From Acidimicrobiaceae bacterium (lineage in GTDB: Bacteria; Actinomycetota; Acidimicrobiia; Acidimicrobiales; Acidimicrobiaceae), in the NCBI GenBank assembly GCA_013044385.1, contig JABEUN010000049.1, forward strand, positions 1 through 51,129: a stretch of 51,129 bases of DNA, in the 5' to 3' direction. The notes beneath the pieces are model-generated. The model was not told the DNA's origin. It was given only the letters and a program-made list of their open reading frames with translations, and did no database searches. Shown here piece after piece: positions 18,196-28,435 of the stretch (position 1 is the stretch's first letter; every line of letters begins with the position of its first letter). Position numbers and translations under genes: made by a program.

Positions 18196-18200
18196 GTAGT

Positions 18201-18830
18201 TTGTCTGCGGACGCCATTCGGCCATCGCCATCCCCTTCTTCGTCATTACCAAAGGCAACTGTACTCAACTCCTCGGACGTGTCGCGTGCGGCCACCAGGA
18301 TTGCACATGAGATCTCCGAGAGGAATCATGGCTCACAGGAGATCTCCCTTGTGGCCCTGGCAAACGGTGGAGTCTGGCTGGCCGAGTTCATAGCCAGCGC
18401 GCTCGAGAAGATTGACGGAGCTGGGCCACCGGTCGAGGTGCTTGATGTGACCCCGTACCGCGACGACCGTCCGTTTGTGGCCCTAAAAGGTATTCCCGAG
18501 TTCAAGGTGCCCATCCAGGCAAGAGTCGTGATTCTGGTCGACGACGTCATATTTACTGGAAGGACGGCTAGGGCGGCGCTCGAGGCGATCAATTTTGCTG
18601 GCCGGCCGAGGGCAGTTCAGCTCGCTGTTCTCGTAGATAGGGGACACAGAGAGCTCCCTATTCGACCTGACTATGTCGGCAAGAATCTCCCAACCTCGCA
18701 GTTCGAACATGTGGAGGCCGGTCCAGATGGAGTGCGGATACTGGAGTGTTTGGATCCGTCGGGGTCAGTCTCACAGACCCTCGATGCCCGACACGACGCC
18801 TCGAAGCATCGTATTGAGGAGGATCAGTAG
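18201..18830 (+). CDS. pyrR: Pyrimidine operon regulator / uracil phosphoribosyltransferase PyrR
   Basis: RNA-binding regulator of pyrimidine genes with a phosphoribosyltransferase fold. The 209-residue protein has SSDVSRAATRIAHEISERN (about 25-43), a GGVWLAEFI segment, DVTPYRDDRP and the PRPP-binding loop VVILVDDVIFTGRTARAAL (about 111-129), then AVLVDRGHRELPIRPDYVGKNLPT, all standard PyrR landmarks. The TTG at 18201 is chosen because AAGGAGG is five to six bases upstream; a longer frame back to 18108 would translate the PyrR-binding loop. The N-terminal 20 residues and the last 25 are extra compared with typical PyrR. It directly abuts pyrB and leads the pyr operon. Confidence 0.93.
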   Translation: MSADAIRPSPSPSSSLPKATVLNSSDVSRAATRIAHEISERNHGSQEISLVALANGGVWLAEFIASALEKIDGAGPPVEVLDVTPYRDDRPFVALKGIPEFKVPIQARVVILVDDVIFTGRTARAALEAINFAGRPRAVQLAVLVDRGHRELPIRPDYVGKNLPTSQFEHVEAGPDGVRILECLDPSGSVSQTLDARHDASKHRIEEDQ

Positions 18831-19802
18831 GTGTTGAATCGTGAAGTCGGTGCTGAGGCCATGCCCTCTGGCTCGTTGACCGAGATCTCGGAGTTGACCG
18901 ACGGAGAGATCTTTCAGATATTCGACAGGGCGAGCCACTTCAGGTCTATGGAGGAGGATGGTCAGCGGTTCACCTCATCGCTGGATTCAGCGGTAGTTGC
19001 AACACTCTTCTTCGAAGGTTCCACTAGGACGAGACTCTCCTTCACAATGGCCGGGGAGAGGCTAGGAGCCAAGGTCATCGATTTGGCAGTCATAGCTTCG
19101 TCGGTCTCCAAAGGAGAGTCGCTAAAGGACACCTGCAACACCGTCGCCTACTCCGGGGCGGATGCAATCGTAGTCAGACACCAGAGCGAGGGCGCGCCTC
19201 GTATGGTCTCTCAATGGACCGGCCTGCCGGTCATCAACGGTGGTGACGGGTGCCATGAACATCCCACCCAGGCCCTCTCGGACGCTTACTCCCTCGTGTG
19301 CAGGTTCGGTTCGGTGGAAGCTCTTGCTAACAGGAGGGTAGCTATCGTCGGCGATATTCTGCACTCCAGGGTGGCGAGATCGCTCTGCTCGCTTTTGCCG
19401 CGACTTGGAATGGAGGTCGTCCTCGTTGGACCCCACGCACTGATGGTCCCTAGGGCTTCGGCACTGTCGGCCGAGGTCAGCTACGAACTCGACGAGGTCC
19501 TGTCCGAAGTGGATGTCGTGTACCTGCTCAGGATTCAGAGGGAGCGGATACACGGAGCGGCCGGGGTCGACGGATCGTCGTACAGGCGCAGGTTCCAACT
19601 GGACCAGAGGCGACTGTCCGAGATGCGCCCCGATGGACTCGTTATGCATCCCGGTCCGGTGAATCACGGAGTTGAGCTGGGTGTGACCCTGCCAGATGAG
19701 CGGAGTCTCATCTCCGAACAGGTGCGAAACGGGGTCCTGATCAGGATGGCGGTGTTCGAGCGGGCGTTCGGTCTTGATGTGAAGGGTGGAGCTGTTGTCT
19801 AA
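18831..19802 (+). CDS. pyrB: Aspartate carbamoyltransferase catalytic subunit
   Basis: Makes N-carbamoyl-L-aspartate from carbamoyl phosphate and aspartate, the second pyrimidine step. The 323-residue protein has the carbamoyl-phosphate motif FFEGSTRTRLSF (about 62-73), SVSKGESLKDT, GGDGCHEHPTQALSDAYSL (HPTQ motif), LLRIQRERI and the aspartate-site MHPGPVNHGVEL. The GTG at 18831 follows the pyrR stop without a gap, with GGAGGA about eight bases upstream; an ATG ten codons inside is a weaker alternative. No pyrI regulatory subunit follows, as usual in actinobacteria, where PyrB works with PyrC or alone. Confidence 0.96.
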   Translation: MLNREVGAEAMPSGSLTEISELTDGEIFQIFDRASHFRSMEEDGQRFTSSLDSAVVATLFFEGSTRTRLSFTMAGERLGAKVIDLAVIASSVSKGESLKDTCNTVAYSGADAIVVRHQSEGAPRMVSQWTGLPVINGGDGCHEHPTQALSDAYSLVCRFGSVEALANRRVAIVGDILHSRVARSLCSLLPRLGMEVVLVGPHALMVPRASALSAEVSYELDEVLSEVDVVYLLRIQRERIHGAAGVDGSSYRRRFQLDQRRLSEMRPDGLVMHPGPVNHGVELGVTLPDERSLISEQVRNGVLIRMAVFERAFGLDVKGGAVV

Positions 19803-21150
19803 GGTTTCCGGCGTCATCAGGGGAGGACTCCTGGTGACCGAGAGAGGATTTAGAAGGTCCGATGTCGCCATCACCGATGGGATTGTAACCGAGATCGGCG
19901 ATTGTATCGCGGATTCCGGCGGCGAGACGGTTGACGCAGAGGGCCTGGTGGTCGCTCCTTCCTTCATCGATCTGCACACCCATACGAGGGTGCCCGGTGG
20001 GGAGGAGTCCGAGACACTGGAGTCGGTCGAGCAGGCGGCGATATTCGGCGGTTACCGCTACCTGCTTGCGATGCCGAATACGGACCCTGCGATGGATTCG
20101 GTCGGTGTCCTCCGTTCGATTACTGACCGCCTGGAAAAGCTACGTGTGACAGTTGAACAGAGTTCCGCGATCACCATTGGACGAGCTGGCGAGCAGCTGG
20201 TGGATATCTACTCCCTAGCGGAGGCTGGTGTTAGGTTCTTCACCGATGATGGCACCGGTCTCCGATCGCCTTCGCTGATGCGTGAGGCGCTCGAGATGTC
20301 GGCTTTGCTCGGAGTCGTTATCGCACAGCATTCGCAGGATCCGGAGCTGTCAAGTGGCGGCAGCATCAACGAAGGGACGGTTTCGGTCAGGCTCGGCCTT
20401 GGGTCGATACCTGAGTCGGCGGAATCGGTGATGGTCGCACGTGATATCGAACTGCTTAAAGCCTACGGCGGCAACCTGCACGTTCTTCACGTTTCAGCTC
20501 GAGAGAGTGTCAACCTGATTCGACACGCAAGGTCAGAAGGTCTGAGGATAACTTCGGAGGTTGCACCCCACCACCTGCTGCTCGACGATTCGCGAACAGG
20601 TGGATTCGATCCGATCTTCAAGGTAAATCCGCCACTGCGCTCGGTCGCAACGAGGATGGCGTTGGTGCAGGCTTGTATCAGCGGCGAATTCGACGCTATA
20701 GCCACCGATCACGCTCCTCACTCTGACCATGCAAAGCAAAAGCCATTTTCGGAGGCGGCATTTGGGATGCTCGGCCTCCAGACGGCCTTTTCTGCGGCAT
20801 GGACCGCGATGTTCAACCACCCTGGCTGGGACGAGTCGGAACTGGAGGCAGGGCTGGCTTGGGACCAGATCGATGGCCTCGAGCCTTGGCAGCTTGTTCG
20901 ACTTCATCGGGTGATCAGCCTGCTCTCGTTCGGTCCCGCGCGAATTGTCGGGATAGACGCTGGGATCCGGGTCGGCACCAATGCGAACCTGGTCCTAGTC
21001 GACCCCAGATCCGAGTGGGTTCCGTCGCCCGGAGATATCGTGTCGCGCTCCAGAAATCTCCCCTATCTGGGTATGGCGCTCAGGGGAAGGGTTGTTGGGC
21101 AGATCCTTGACGGATCGGTGGTCTTGAGAGAGGGAAAGCTTTGTTCTTGA
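19786..21150 (+). CDS. pyrC: Dihydroorotase (class I type)
   Basis: Cyclises carbamoyl aspartate to dihydroorotate. The 454-residue amidohydrolase carries DLHTHTRVPGGEE (zinc ligands His-x-His), LLAMPNTDPAMDS, the FFTDDG segment typical of class I enzymes in which Asp replaces the carbamylated Lys, AQHSQDPELSS, LHVLHVSARESVNLIR and ATDHAPHSDHAKQK with the catalytic Asp. Operon position separates it from the related allantoinases. Its reading frame overlaps the pyrB end by 17 bases from GTG 19786; a TTG at 19795 or a GTG at 19834 behind GGGGAGG are other possible starts, though the last would cut into the first beta strands. Confidence 0.93.
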   Translation: MELLSKVSGVIRGGLLVTERGFRRSDVAITDGIVTEIGDCIADSGGETVDAEGLVVAPSFIDLHTHTRVPGGEESETLESVEQAAIFGGYRYLLAMPNTDPAMDSVGVLRSITDRLEKLRVTVEQSSAITIGRAGEQLVDIYSLAEAGVRFFTDDGTGLRSPSLMREALEMSALLGVVIAQHSQDPELSSGGSINEGTVSVRLGLGSIPESAESVMVARDIELLKAYGGNLHVLHVSARESVNLIRHARSEGLRITSEVAPHHLLLDDSRTGGFDPIFKVNPPLRSVATRMALVQACISGEFDAIATDHAPHSDHAKQKPFSEAAFGMLGLQTAFSAAWTAMFNHPGWDESELEAGLAWDQIDGLEPWQLVRLHRVISLLSFGPARIVGIDAGIRVGTNANLVLVDPRSEWVPSPGDIVSRSRNLPYLGMALRGRVVGQILDGSVVLREGKLCS

Positions 21151-22268
21151 ATTCGCGGATGCAGGACCTGGGAGTGGAGCCGGGGTTTTTGGTTCTCTCT
21201 GATGGTTCGACCTATCAGGTCGGAATACTCGGATATGGAGAGGCGATGCCTAGCAGTGGGTATGTATCTGCAGAGTTTGTCTTCAACACCTCCCTCTCTG
21301 GCTATCAGGAGATTCTGACCGACCCCTCATACGCCGGCCAGGGCGTCGTGTTCACTTACCCCCACATCGGGAACTATGGAGTAACCACAGCGGACTTCGA
21401 GTCTAGGGGAGTCTTTGCAAAGGCGGTGGTGGTGAGGAACTACACAACAAGACCATCGAACTGGCGCTCGGAGATGCCACTGCACCAGATGCTCGAGTCC
21501 GAGGGTGTCCCGCTTGTGGTTGGTGCAGACACTAGGCGGCTCACAAGGCATTTGAGGACAAAGGGTGCTCTTGCCGGCGTTGTCGGGACACGTCCGATCG
21601 GGGAGCTGGAGAGGTTGGCTAAGAGCGCTCGAACGACGGACGGTATCGACATGGTGAGCGGTGTTTCAGCCTCTGAGTCGGTCGATCATGGGGGTTCGGG
21701 CAAAAAGGTGGTGGCGTTCGACTTCGGGATCAAGGCTTCGATGATCGAGCAGCTCAAAAATCGCTTTTCTCTGACTGTTGTCCCCGCGCATACCACTGCA
21801 GCAGAGGTTCTTGCGCTAAATCCGGATGGCGTCTTTTTCTCCAACGGACCTGGGGATCCTGAGCCCCTTGACTTTGCGACGGATGCGATCGCGGGGCTGG
21901 TCGGGGCGGTACCTAGCTTTGGAATCTGTCTTGGCCACCAACTTATGGCCAGAGCGCTCGGGGCTTCGACCTACAAGCTTCCGTTCGGACACCATGGAGG
22001 CAACCACCCCGTGTCGGATTCGGAAACCGGCAAAGTCGAAGTTACGGCTCAGAACCACAACTACGCAGTCTCCAGAGAGAGTCTGTCTATGGTCTCGACG
22101 AAGGTCGAGGTCACGCATGTAAACCTGAATGATGGCGTCATCGAAGGACTCGCATATCCGGAGAAGGCGGCATTCTCGGTTCAGTATCACCCGGAGGCCG
22201 GCCCCGGTCCGCACGACTCCTACTACTTGTTCGACCGTTTCGAGGAAATCATGGAAAGAGGTATCTGA
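21141..22268 (+). CDS. carA: Carbamoyl-phosphate synthase small subunit
   Basis: Glutaminase subunit that feeds ammonia to CarB. The 375-residue protein has the N-terminal CPSase domain ([54 protein letters not shown]) and a class I glutamine amidotransferase domain with the nucleophile in [33 protein letters not shown] and the catalytic His-Glu in [14 protein letters not shown]. It overlaps pyrC by 10 bases from TTG 21141; a second TTG at 21147 forms a TTGA overlap with the pyrC stop and may be the real coupled start. Confidence 0.95.
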   Translation: MFLNSRMQDLGVEPGFLVLSDGSTYQVGILGYGEAMPSSGYVSAEFVFNTSLSGYQEILTDPSYAGQGVVFTYPHIGNYGVTTADFESRGVFAKAVVVRNYTTRPSNWRSEMPLHQMLESEGVPLVVGADTRRLTRHLRTKGALAGVVGTRPIGELERLAKSARTTDGIDMVSGVSASESVDHGGSGKKVVAFDFGIKASMIEQLKNRFSLTVVPAHTTAAEVLALNPDGVFFSNGPGDPEPLDFATDAIAGLVGAVPSFGICLGHQLMARALGASTYKLPFGHHGGNHPVSDSETGKVEVTAQNHNYAVSRESLSMVSTKVEVTHVNLNDGVIEGLAYPEKAAFSVQYHPEAGPGPHDSYYLFDRFEEIMERGI

Positions 22269-22269
22269 C

Positions 22270-25200
22270 TTGGGAAAGAGGACCGACATAAGTTCGATCC
22301 TGGTGATCGGCTCCGGGCCGATCGTCATAGGCCAGGCCTGCGAGTTTGACTACTCGGGGGTCCAGGCGTGTCGTGTGCTGAAGCAGGAGGGTTTTCGGGT
22401 GATCTTGGTCAACTCAAACCCTGCCACGATCATGACCGATCCCGAATTTGCCGATGCTACGTACATAGAGCCCCTCGACAGGGATATAGTCGCCTCGATT
22501 ATCGAGAAGGAGAGGCCCGACGCTCTGCTTCCTACTCTAGGTGGCCAGACGGCGCTGAACCTTGCGATGTCGCTGTCGGACGCCGGGATACTCGAGAGGT
22601 TCGGTGTGGAGCTGATCGGCGCTTCCCGAGTGGCGATCGAGACCGCCGAGAATCGGGAGCAGTTCAAGGCGGCCATGGAGGAGATCGGTATGAAGGTCCC
22701 CTACTCCGGGTTTGCCCACAAGCTCGACGAGGCGAAAGAGGTTGCAGCCTCGATCGGGTATCCGGTGATAATCAGGCCATCGTTCATTCTCGGTGGCGCT
22801 GGGACCGGTATAGCTGAAGACGCCGAGCAGTTCAGCGAGTTGGCGTCTGTGGGACTCGACGCGTCCCCGATCTCCGAAATACTCATCGAACAGTCGATCG
22901 CTGGCTGGAAGGAGTATGAACTGGAGGTGATGCGCGACTCTAAAGATAACGCCGTCATCGTCTGTTCAATTGAGAATTTCGACCCTATGGGTGTTCACAC
23001 TGGTGATTCAATAACGGTTGCACCTGCACAGACTTTATCTGATTTTGAGTATCAAAAGATGCGTGATGCAGCGTTCAAGATTATTCGCCGCATCGGGGTC
23101 GAGACTGGTGGCTCCAATATCCAGTTCGCCGTCGATCCGGCCACCGGTGAGATGGTGGTTATAGAGATGAACCCAAGGGTGTCGCGTTCTTCGGCTCTGG
23201 CGTCGAAGGCGACGGGCTTCCCAATAGCGAAGATCGCAACTCTGCTTGCAATTGGCTACAGCCTGGACGAGATACGTAACGACATCACCAAAGTGACCCC
23301 GGCTAGCTTCGAACCTTCGATCGACTATGTGGTCACGAAGGTTCCACGGTGGGCTTTCGAGAAGTTTCCCGATGTCCAGGAGAGACTCGGGACGAGGATG
23401 CAGTCTGTGGGTGAGGCGATGGCCATCGGTCGCAGCTTCCTCGAATCCATCCAGAAAGCACTTAGGTCCATCGAGAAGGGTCGACTCGGACTGAACTGCG
23501 ACCCCGTCGAAGTGGAGTACGATCAACACACAGACGAAGAGCTGTTGGATTCGATCTCTTATGGATCCCCTGATCGGATCTTCAGAGTCGAGGCGGCATT
23601 GCGCAGAGGGATCACTGTCGAGCGTGTCTATCAGTTCTCGAAGATTGACCCGTGGTTCTTGGACCAGATCGCACAGATCTCCTTCGCAAGGCGAGTCTTG
23701 CTGGAACACTACTCAAAAACAGGACTCGACTCGATAGGTCGCGATCTGTTGTTCGAGGCCAAACAGATGGGATTCGGCGATGGCCAGCTCGCCTACCTTT
23801 TTGGCTTAGAAGAGGCCGAAGTGCGCAGACATCGCCATGCGCTCATGGTGCGTCCGAGCTACAAGGCTGTCGACACTTGCGCCGCTGAGTTCGAGGCGTT
23901 TACGCCTTACTTCTACTCGAGCTACGACGAGGAGAGCGAGACGACGGTCTCCGACAAAAAGCGGGTCGTAATCCTCGGGTCGGGTCCGAATCGAATCGGA
24001 CAGGGAATCGAATTTGACTACTGCTGCGTGCACGCCAGCTTTGCGCTTCGAGAGGCTGGCTATGAGACAATCATGGTCAACTGTAACCCCGAGACGGTCT
24101 CGACAGACTATGACACCTCGGACCGCCTCTACATGGAGCCACTTGTCAATGAAGAGGTGATGGAAGTTCTCGACGTGGAGTCGAAGTTGGACGGCTTCGT
24201 CGGCGTGATCGTATCGCTAGGCGGCCAGACGCCTTTGAAGCTGGCGAGCCACCTTCCGAGCCAGTGGGTGCTAGGTACGTCAGCCAGGTCGATCGACTTG
24301 GCTGAGGATCGTGAGCTGTGGTCCAGTCTTTGTGCCAAGGTTGGTATTCCACAGCCTCCAGGTGGAACGGTCACAAAGCTCGAGGAGGCGCTGGATGTCG
24401 CCCATAAGGTTGGATTTCCGGTGCTGGTACGCCCGAGCTACGTCCTTGGTGGTAGGGCAATGGAGATCGTCTACGACGACGCGCAGCTGGAGAGGGCGTT
24501 CAAGGCGCTGAAACAGCTCGATGCAGAGGGTGGTCAGAGCGTAGATCGGCCGATCCTGATAGACCACTTCCTAGAGGATGCTATCGAAGTCGACGTAGAT
24601 GCAGTAAGGGACTCAACCGGCGAGAGCTACATAGGCGGAATTATGGAGCACGTCGAGGAGGCAGGAATCCACTCTGGCGACTCTGCATGTGCGCTGCCGC
24701 CACAGACCCTTTCAGATGAGGTACTGAAGGAGATCAGGCGGCATGTCGGGTCTATAGCCGAAGAGCTAGCGGTTGTCGGTCTGATAAACGTCCAGTTCGC
24801 AGTCCAAAGCGGCCAGGTCTACGTGATCGAAGCAAACCCGAGGGCGTCTCGTACAGTGCCGTTTGTCGCCAAGGCGACAGGTGTACCGTTGGCCAAGATT
24901 GCGTCACTGGTGATGGTGGGAAAGACCCTCTCGGAGCTCAGGTCTACCGGGCTGCTTCCCGAGACGACATCTTTCGATCACGTGGCTGTCAAAGAGGCGG
25001 TCCTACCCTTCTCAAGGTTCCCCACTGCAGACACACTTCTCGGCCCGGAGATGAAATCTACTGGCGAGGTGATGGGCATAGACAGCAGTTTCCCACGCGC
25101 CTTCGCGAAGAGTCAGCTGGCAGCCGGTTCGAGGTTCGAAAAGACGGGAATGGTCCTGTTCTCATTGGCGGACAGGGATAAGGCTGCGGGAGTCGAAGTC

Positions 25201-25599
25201 GCAACGATGATGGCTGAGATGGGTTTCGAACTAGCTGCGACCACCGGCACCGCAGAGGCCTTTAGGGCCAATGGACTCGATGTCAAAGTCACCGTAGCCA
25301 AGGTTTCGGGGGAGCAGGAGTTGCTGGGAATGCCCGGGGTGGGCAACGAAGGATCTGATCAGGACGCTGTTGAGCTCATCTCCTCAGGAGGTGTGGTCCT
25401 CGTGGTGAATACTCCGAGGGGCAATAAGCCACGGTCCGACGGTTACAGGATCCGCAGCGCTGCACTTCGGAGCCACGTTCCATGCCTAACGACACTAGCC
25501 GCAGCTCGAGCGGCTGCAAGTGGGGTGCGAGACGTCGCCTCTACCCCACTGGATGTCAGATCGATCCAGTCCTTCCACGCCTCCATCGCCCGCACGTGA
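22270..25599 (+). CDS. carB: Carbamoyl-phosphate synthase large subunit
   Basis: Synthesises carbamoyl phosphate for pyrimidines and arginine. The 1109-residue protein shows the internal duplication expected: first ATP-grasp half with [17 protein letters not shown] (about 14-30), [13 protein letters not shown] and [20 protein letters not shown]; second half with [27 protein letters not shown] and [22 protein letters not shown]-terminal MGS-like allosteric domain closes it (about 950 on). The start is the TTG at 22270, one base after the carA stop, since the open frame upstream is antisense-like and runs inside carA. AAAGAGG lies upstream. The GTG start of pyrD overlaps its stop. Confidence 0.96.
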   Translation: MGKRTDISSILVIGSGPIVIGQACEFDYSGVQACRVLKQEGFRVILVNSNPATIMTDPEFADATYIEPLDRDIVASIIEKERPDALLPTLGGQTALNLAMSLSDAGILERFGVELIGASRVAIETAENREQFKAAMEEIGMKVPYSGFAHKLDEAKEVAASIGYPVIIRPSFILGGAGTGIAEDAEQFSELASVGLDASPISEILIEQSIAGWKEYELEVMRDSKDNAVIVCSIENFDPMGVHTGDSITVAPAQTLSDFEYQKMRDAAFKIIRRIGVETGGSNIQFAVDPATGEMVVIEMNPRVSRSSALASKATGFPIAKIATLLAIGYSLDEIRNDITKVTPASFEPSIDYVVTKVPRWAFEKFPDVQERLGTRMQSVGEAMAIGRSFLESIQKALRSIEKGRLGLNCDPVEVEYDQHTDEELLDSISYGSPDRIFRVEAALRRGITVERVYQFSKIDPWFLDQIAQISFARRVLLEHYSKTGLDSIGRDLLFEAKQMGFGDGQLAYLFGLEEAEVRRHRHALMVRPSYKAVDTCAAEFEAFTPYFYSSYDEESETTVSDKKRVVILGSGPNRIGQGIEFDYCCVHASFALREAGYETIMVNCNPETVSTDYDTSDRLYMEPLVNEEVMEVLDVESKLDGFVGVIVSLGGQTPLKLASHLPSQWVLGTSARSIDLAEDRELWSSLCAKVGIPQPPGGTVTKLEEALDVAHKVGFPVLVRPSYVLGGRAMEIVYDDAQLERAFKALKQLDAEGGQSVDRPILIDHFLEDAIEVDVDAVRDSTGESYIGGIMEHVEEAGIHSGDSACALPPQTLSDEVLKEIRRHVGSIAEELAVVGLINVQFAVQSGQVYVIEANPRASRTVPFVAKATGVPLAKIASLVMVGKTLSELRSTGLLPETTSFDHVAVKEAVLPFSRFPTADTLLGPEMKSTGEVMGIDSSFPRAFAKSQLAAGSRFEKTGMVLFSLADRDKAAGVEVATMMAEMGFELAATTGTAEAFRANGLDVKVTVAKVSGEQELLGMPGVGNEGSDQDAVELISSGGVVLVVNTPRGNKPRSDGYRIRSAALRSHVPCLTTLAAARAAASGVRDVASTPLDVRSIQSFHASIART

Positions 25600-26618
25600 T
25601 ACAGCGGCGTTTCGTGAAATTCCTTCGCGAGCTGGGTGGTCAAAAGATCACAGGGTCCTGTGAGCGACTACCGGAACAGACACCGACCATCGAGGAGTTC
25701 CAGCTGGATCTTGGTACCACGGTTGGGGCGCTTGCTTTCAAGAATCCGGTCATGACTGCAGCTGGTACGTCGGGCTTCGGTTCAGAACTGGGGGCGTTCT
25801 TCGAACTGTCCGATCTCGGAGCGGTAGTTGTGAAGTCGATCTCTGCATTCAAGTGGGAGGGGAATCCGGGACCGAGGCTCGTACCGCTAGATGCAGGCAT
25901 GCTGAACTCGGTGGGTCTCCAGGGTCCAGGTGTTGATGCATGGATCAGTCACTATCTCCCACTACTGGAAAAGCACAAAGTAAATATAATCGTAAGCATA
26001 TGGGGTAGGACCGTAGACGAGTTTGCTGCAGCAGCCCAACTTCTTGCCCCAGTGGCGCAAAGGGTGGCGGCCGTGGAAGTGAACTTAAGTTGCCCCAATC
26101 TCGAGGAGAGATCCAAACTGTTCGCACACTCGGTTCAGCTGACATCGGCCGTCACCGAAGCGGTGGTAGCGGCCGGTATCCCGGTAGTTGCAAAGTTGTC
26201 CCCGAATACGCACCTCATCTCCGAGATCGCTGGCGCGGCAATAGGCGCCGGTGCGACGGCAGTGACCTTGACGAATACCCTCGTTGGAATCGCTATAGAT
26301 GTCCAGGGGCGCAAACCGATACTTGGTGGTGTGGGCGGCGGCCTGTCGGGTAAGGCTTTGGGGCCAGTGGCGCTTCGAGCAGTGTTTGATCTCCACAGGC
26401 ACAATCCCGAGATTCCGATTGTAGGTGTGGGTGGAATCTCAACTGGACGTGAAGCCCTCGCTATGATCATGGCAGGGGCATCTGCGATTCAAGTTGGAAC
26501 GGCGAATTTTGCCGACCCAAGAGCGCCGAGAACAGTGTTGGCGGAGCTCGTCAGTCTTTGTGCCGACTTGGGTATTTCGAGGATCAGCGACGTTGTGGGT
26601 GTAGCGAATAGGGCATAA
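25596..26618 (+). CDS. pyrD: Dihydroorotate dehydrogenase, class 1 type
   Basis: Oxidises dihydroorotate to orotate. The 340-residue FMN protein has [20 protein letters not shown]-type N-terminal strand, [32 protein letters not shown], the catalytic [11 protein letters not shown] with Cys, [32 protein letters not shown] and the FMN-phosphate loop [27 protein letters not shown]. These are class 1B-like rather than the membrane class 2 type. Class 1B enzymes normally need PyrK, yet no pyrK lies in the cluster, so the electron acceptor is uncertain. The GTG at 25596 overlaps the carB stop as GTGA; a second GTG at 25614 is possible. Confidence 0.92.
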   Translation: MIQRRFVKFLRELGGQKITGSCERLPEQTPTIEEFQLDLGTTVGALAFKNPVMTAAGTSGFGSELGAFFELSDLGAVVVKSISAFKWEGNPGPRLVPLDAGMLNSVGLQGPGVDAWISHYLPLLEKHKVNIIVSIWGRTVDEFAAAAQLLAPVAQRVAAVEVNLSCPNLEERSKLFAHSVQLTSAVTEAVVAAGIPVVAKLSPNTHLISEIAGAAIGAGATAVTLTNTLVGIAIDVQGRKPILGGVGGGLSGKALGPVALRAVFDLHRHNPEIPIVGVGGISTGREALAMIMAGASAIQVGTANFADPRAPRTVLAELVSLCADLGISRISDVVGVANRA

Positions 26619-26629
26619 GGAGAAGCTGG

Positions 26630-27322
26630 GTGGAAGAGATCGTAGCGAGGAATCGCTTGGCGTTGGCGTTGGACTATGACGACCTCGTTGTGGCCACGCG
26701 GATGTCGAAAGACCTCATCGACTACTTCGGGTTTGTCAAGGTCGGCCTCGAGCTTTATCTTGCTACTGGTCCGGAAGCTGTTGGCGCATTCGTCGAGCTC
26801 GGTTTCAAAGTTTTTTTGGATCTCAAACTCCACGATATTCCCACGACTGTGAAGAAGGCGGCGAGGGTGGTCGGGGGTCTGGGTGCCTCGCTTCTCACGA
26901 TGCACGCGTTTGGTGGCACAGAGATGCTCAGGGCCGGCGTGGAGGGGCTTATGGAGGGTGCACAGGCGGTTGGGGCTCCCGTTCCTGCAGCCCTAGGAGT
27001 GACAGTCCTCACCTCAGACGGAGGTGCACCTAGACATGTCCTGCCGGCCCGTATCGAGGCAGCGGCTCTAGGGGGGTGCAGGGGTTACGTCTGTGCGACT
27101 GAGGACGTCGCAGAGGGGAAGAGGATGCGACCTGACATGTACGCTGTGGTCGCCGGGATTCGTCCGACTGGAGTTGAAGCAAACGAACAGCGAAGTGCTA
27201 CACCGACCGAAGCAATCAGAGCAGGAGCCGATCTATTGGTGATCGGTAGGGCGGTGACCTTGGCAGACGACCCAATTGCCGCTGCAGAGTCCATTCTGGA
27301 GTCGGTGATTGAGGCCGCATAG
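26630..27322 (+). CDS. pyrF: Orotidine 5'-phosphate decarboxylase
   Basis: Last step to UMP. The 230-residue TIM barrel has LALALDYDD (first substrate Asp), FVKVGLEL (Lys), the catalytic FLDLKLHDIPTTV (Asp-x-Lys-x-x-Asp, about 63-75), TMHAFGG, VTVLTS, and the phosphate-gripping VVAGIRPTG and VIGRAVTLADDP. This is the bacterial type 1 pattern, not the short actinobacterial PyrF type. GTG start with AAGGAGAAG upstream. It follows pyrD after 11 bases and ends the pyr block; mihF follows after 164 bases. Confidence 0.95.
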   Translation: MEEIVARNRLALALDYDDLVVATRMSKDLIDYFGFVKVGLELYLATGPEAVGAFVELGFKVFLDLKLHDIPTTVKKAARVVGGLGASLLTMHAFGGTEMLRAGVEGLMEGAQAVGAPVPAALGVTVLTSDGGAPRHVLPARIEAAALGGCRGYVCATEDVAEGKRMRPDMYAVVAGIRPTGVEANEQRSATPTEAIRAGADLLVIGRAVTLADDPIAAAESILESVIEAA

Positions 27323-27486
27323 TCCGGCAGATGGGTAATCTTGGCACCCATGGTTACATTTTGAGTGGGCTCTGATCTGCGCCAAATCTGGGGATAACCT
27401 AGAAAACATGGCAATTTTCACGAAAAATACTGCATAAGTCGGCAAAATGGCTGTTAATTCGGCGCTGAGCCCCTTCGTTTCCGGTT

Positions 27487-27819
27487 ATGTTTCAAAATAT
27501 GCCATTGCCTCCATCTCTATCGCCTGAGCAGCGCCAAGCAGCGCTGGAAAAGGCTGCCATTGCACGTAAAGCCCGAGCCGAGCTCAAGGAGAAGCTCAAG
27601 ATGGGTTCCATCACGCTTGAGTCGCTGTTGGAGCGCTCAGCAAGCGAGGAGCTCGTTGGTAAAATGAAGGTCGTTTCGGTCCTTGAGAGCCTGCCGGGAA
27701 TCGGCAAAGTAAAGGCTCGGAAGATCATGGCCGAAGTCGGTATCGCCGAGACTCGTCGCCTCCAAGGATTGGGCGCAAATCAAAAAGAGCGCCTGATAAA
27801 GGATACAGCGAAGCCCTGA
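27487..27819 (+). CDS. mihF: Integration host factor, actinobacterial type (mIHF)
   Basis: Nucleoid-associated DNA-binding protein that bends DNA and is essential in mycobacteria. The 110-residue product has the helical N-terminus SPEQRQAALEKAAIARKARAEL, LKEKLKMGSITLESLLERS, and the helix-two-turn-helix VVSVLESLPGIGKVKARKIMAEVGIAETRRLQGLG. No Shine-Dalgarno is seen before the ATG at 27487, nor before the in-frame ATG at 27499; TTATGT at 27484-27489 followed by seven bases could be a -10 box for a leaderless message starting near 27499 (weak). The 164 bases upstream are AT-rich and probably hold a promoter, so mihF-gmk-rpoZ can likely be transcribed apart from pyr genes. The stop overlaps the gmk start. 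Confidence 0.93.
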   Translation: MFQNMPLPPSLSPEQRQAALEKAAIARKARAELKEKLKMGSITLESLLERSASEELVGKMKVVSVLESLPGIGKVKARKIMAEVGIAETRRLQGLGANQKERLIKDTAKP

Positions 27820-28370
27820 TCGTAGTCATATGCGGGCCGGGTGGCGTTGGTAAAGGTGCCATTGCCGCCCGGCTTGTAGACGCGATCGAGGGAATACACC
27901 TCTCTAAGTCTTGGACAACCCGCTCCAAAAGAGTAGGCGAGAGCGATGAAGCCTATGTGTTTGTCACCCGGGCGGAGTTCGAAGACGCTATTGCCAACGG
28001 GCGGTTTCTTGAGTGGGCAGAATTTTTGGGGAACCTATATGGGACCCCCATTCCCTCAGCCGAGTTTGTTGACGGAGACCTACTTTTGGAGATCGAAATG
28101 CAGGGTGCGCAGTCGGTTCGAACCGCGAGGCCCGATTCTCTACTAATTGGCGTAGCGCCCCCGTCGTTGGACGAGCTGGCTGCCCGAATGCGGCGCCGGG
28201 GTGACGACGATGCCCACATCAGACGACGGATAGCTATCGCTTCTGACGAGATGGAACTAGCCCGCAGGATTTGCGACCAGATTGTGGTCAACGACGATCT
28301 CGATGTGGCGATCGCTGAAATATCAGGGATCATTAGTACTAGACGAGCAGCCGGTACTGCCAGCGGGTAG
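27816..28370 (+). CDS. gmk: Guanylate kinase with non-canonical (CTG or ATC) start
   Basis: Phosphorylates GMP to GDP. The frame reads [19 protein letters not shown] (P-loop, residues 2-20), [46 protein letters not shown] and [16 protein letters not shown], all guanylate kinase landmarks, 184 residues. No ATG, GTG or TTG lies upstream of the P-loop in this frame; the first conventional start is GTG 27957, which would delete the nucleotide site. CTG at 27816 overlaps the mihF TGA as CTGA and gives the family's normal N-terminus; ATC at 27819 is the other option. AAAGGA lies about 12 bases upstream. The P-loop has GPGGVGKG instead of the common GPSGVGKS/T. Sequencing error cannot be excluded. 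Confidence 0.9.
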   Translation: MIVVICGPGGVGKGAIAARLVDAIEGIHLSKSWTTRSKRVGESDEAYVFVTRAEFEDAIANGRFLEWAEFLGNLYGTPIPSAEFVDGDLLLEIEMQGAQSVRTARPDSLLIGVAPPSLDELAARMRRRGDDDAHIRRRIAIASDEMELARRICDQIVVNDDLDVAIAEISGIISTRRAAGTASG

Positions 28371-28435
28371 GGAGTACTTTTCGATTCCGGGTAGTAGGCT
28401 TAACTGGCCCCAGTCTTCAAGGAGTTTCGAGCAGT

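Noticed and set aside
18108-18200. Longer pyrR starting at 18108
   Set aside because: It would translate through the PyrR-binding loop and ignores the strong AAGGAGG before TTG 18201.
22129-22269. N-terminal extension of carB to 22129
   Set aside because: Would be read inside carA in another frame, giving an Arg/Ser-rich stretch not found in CarB; TTG 22270 fits the family.
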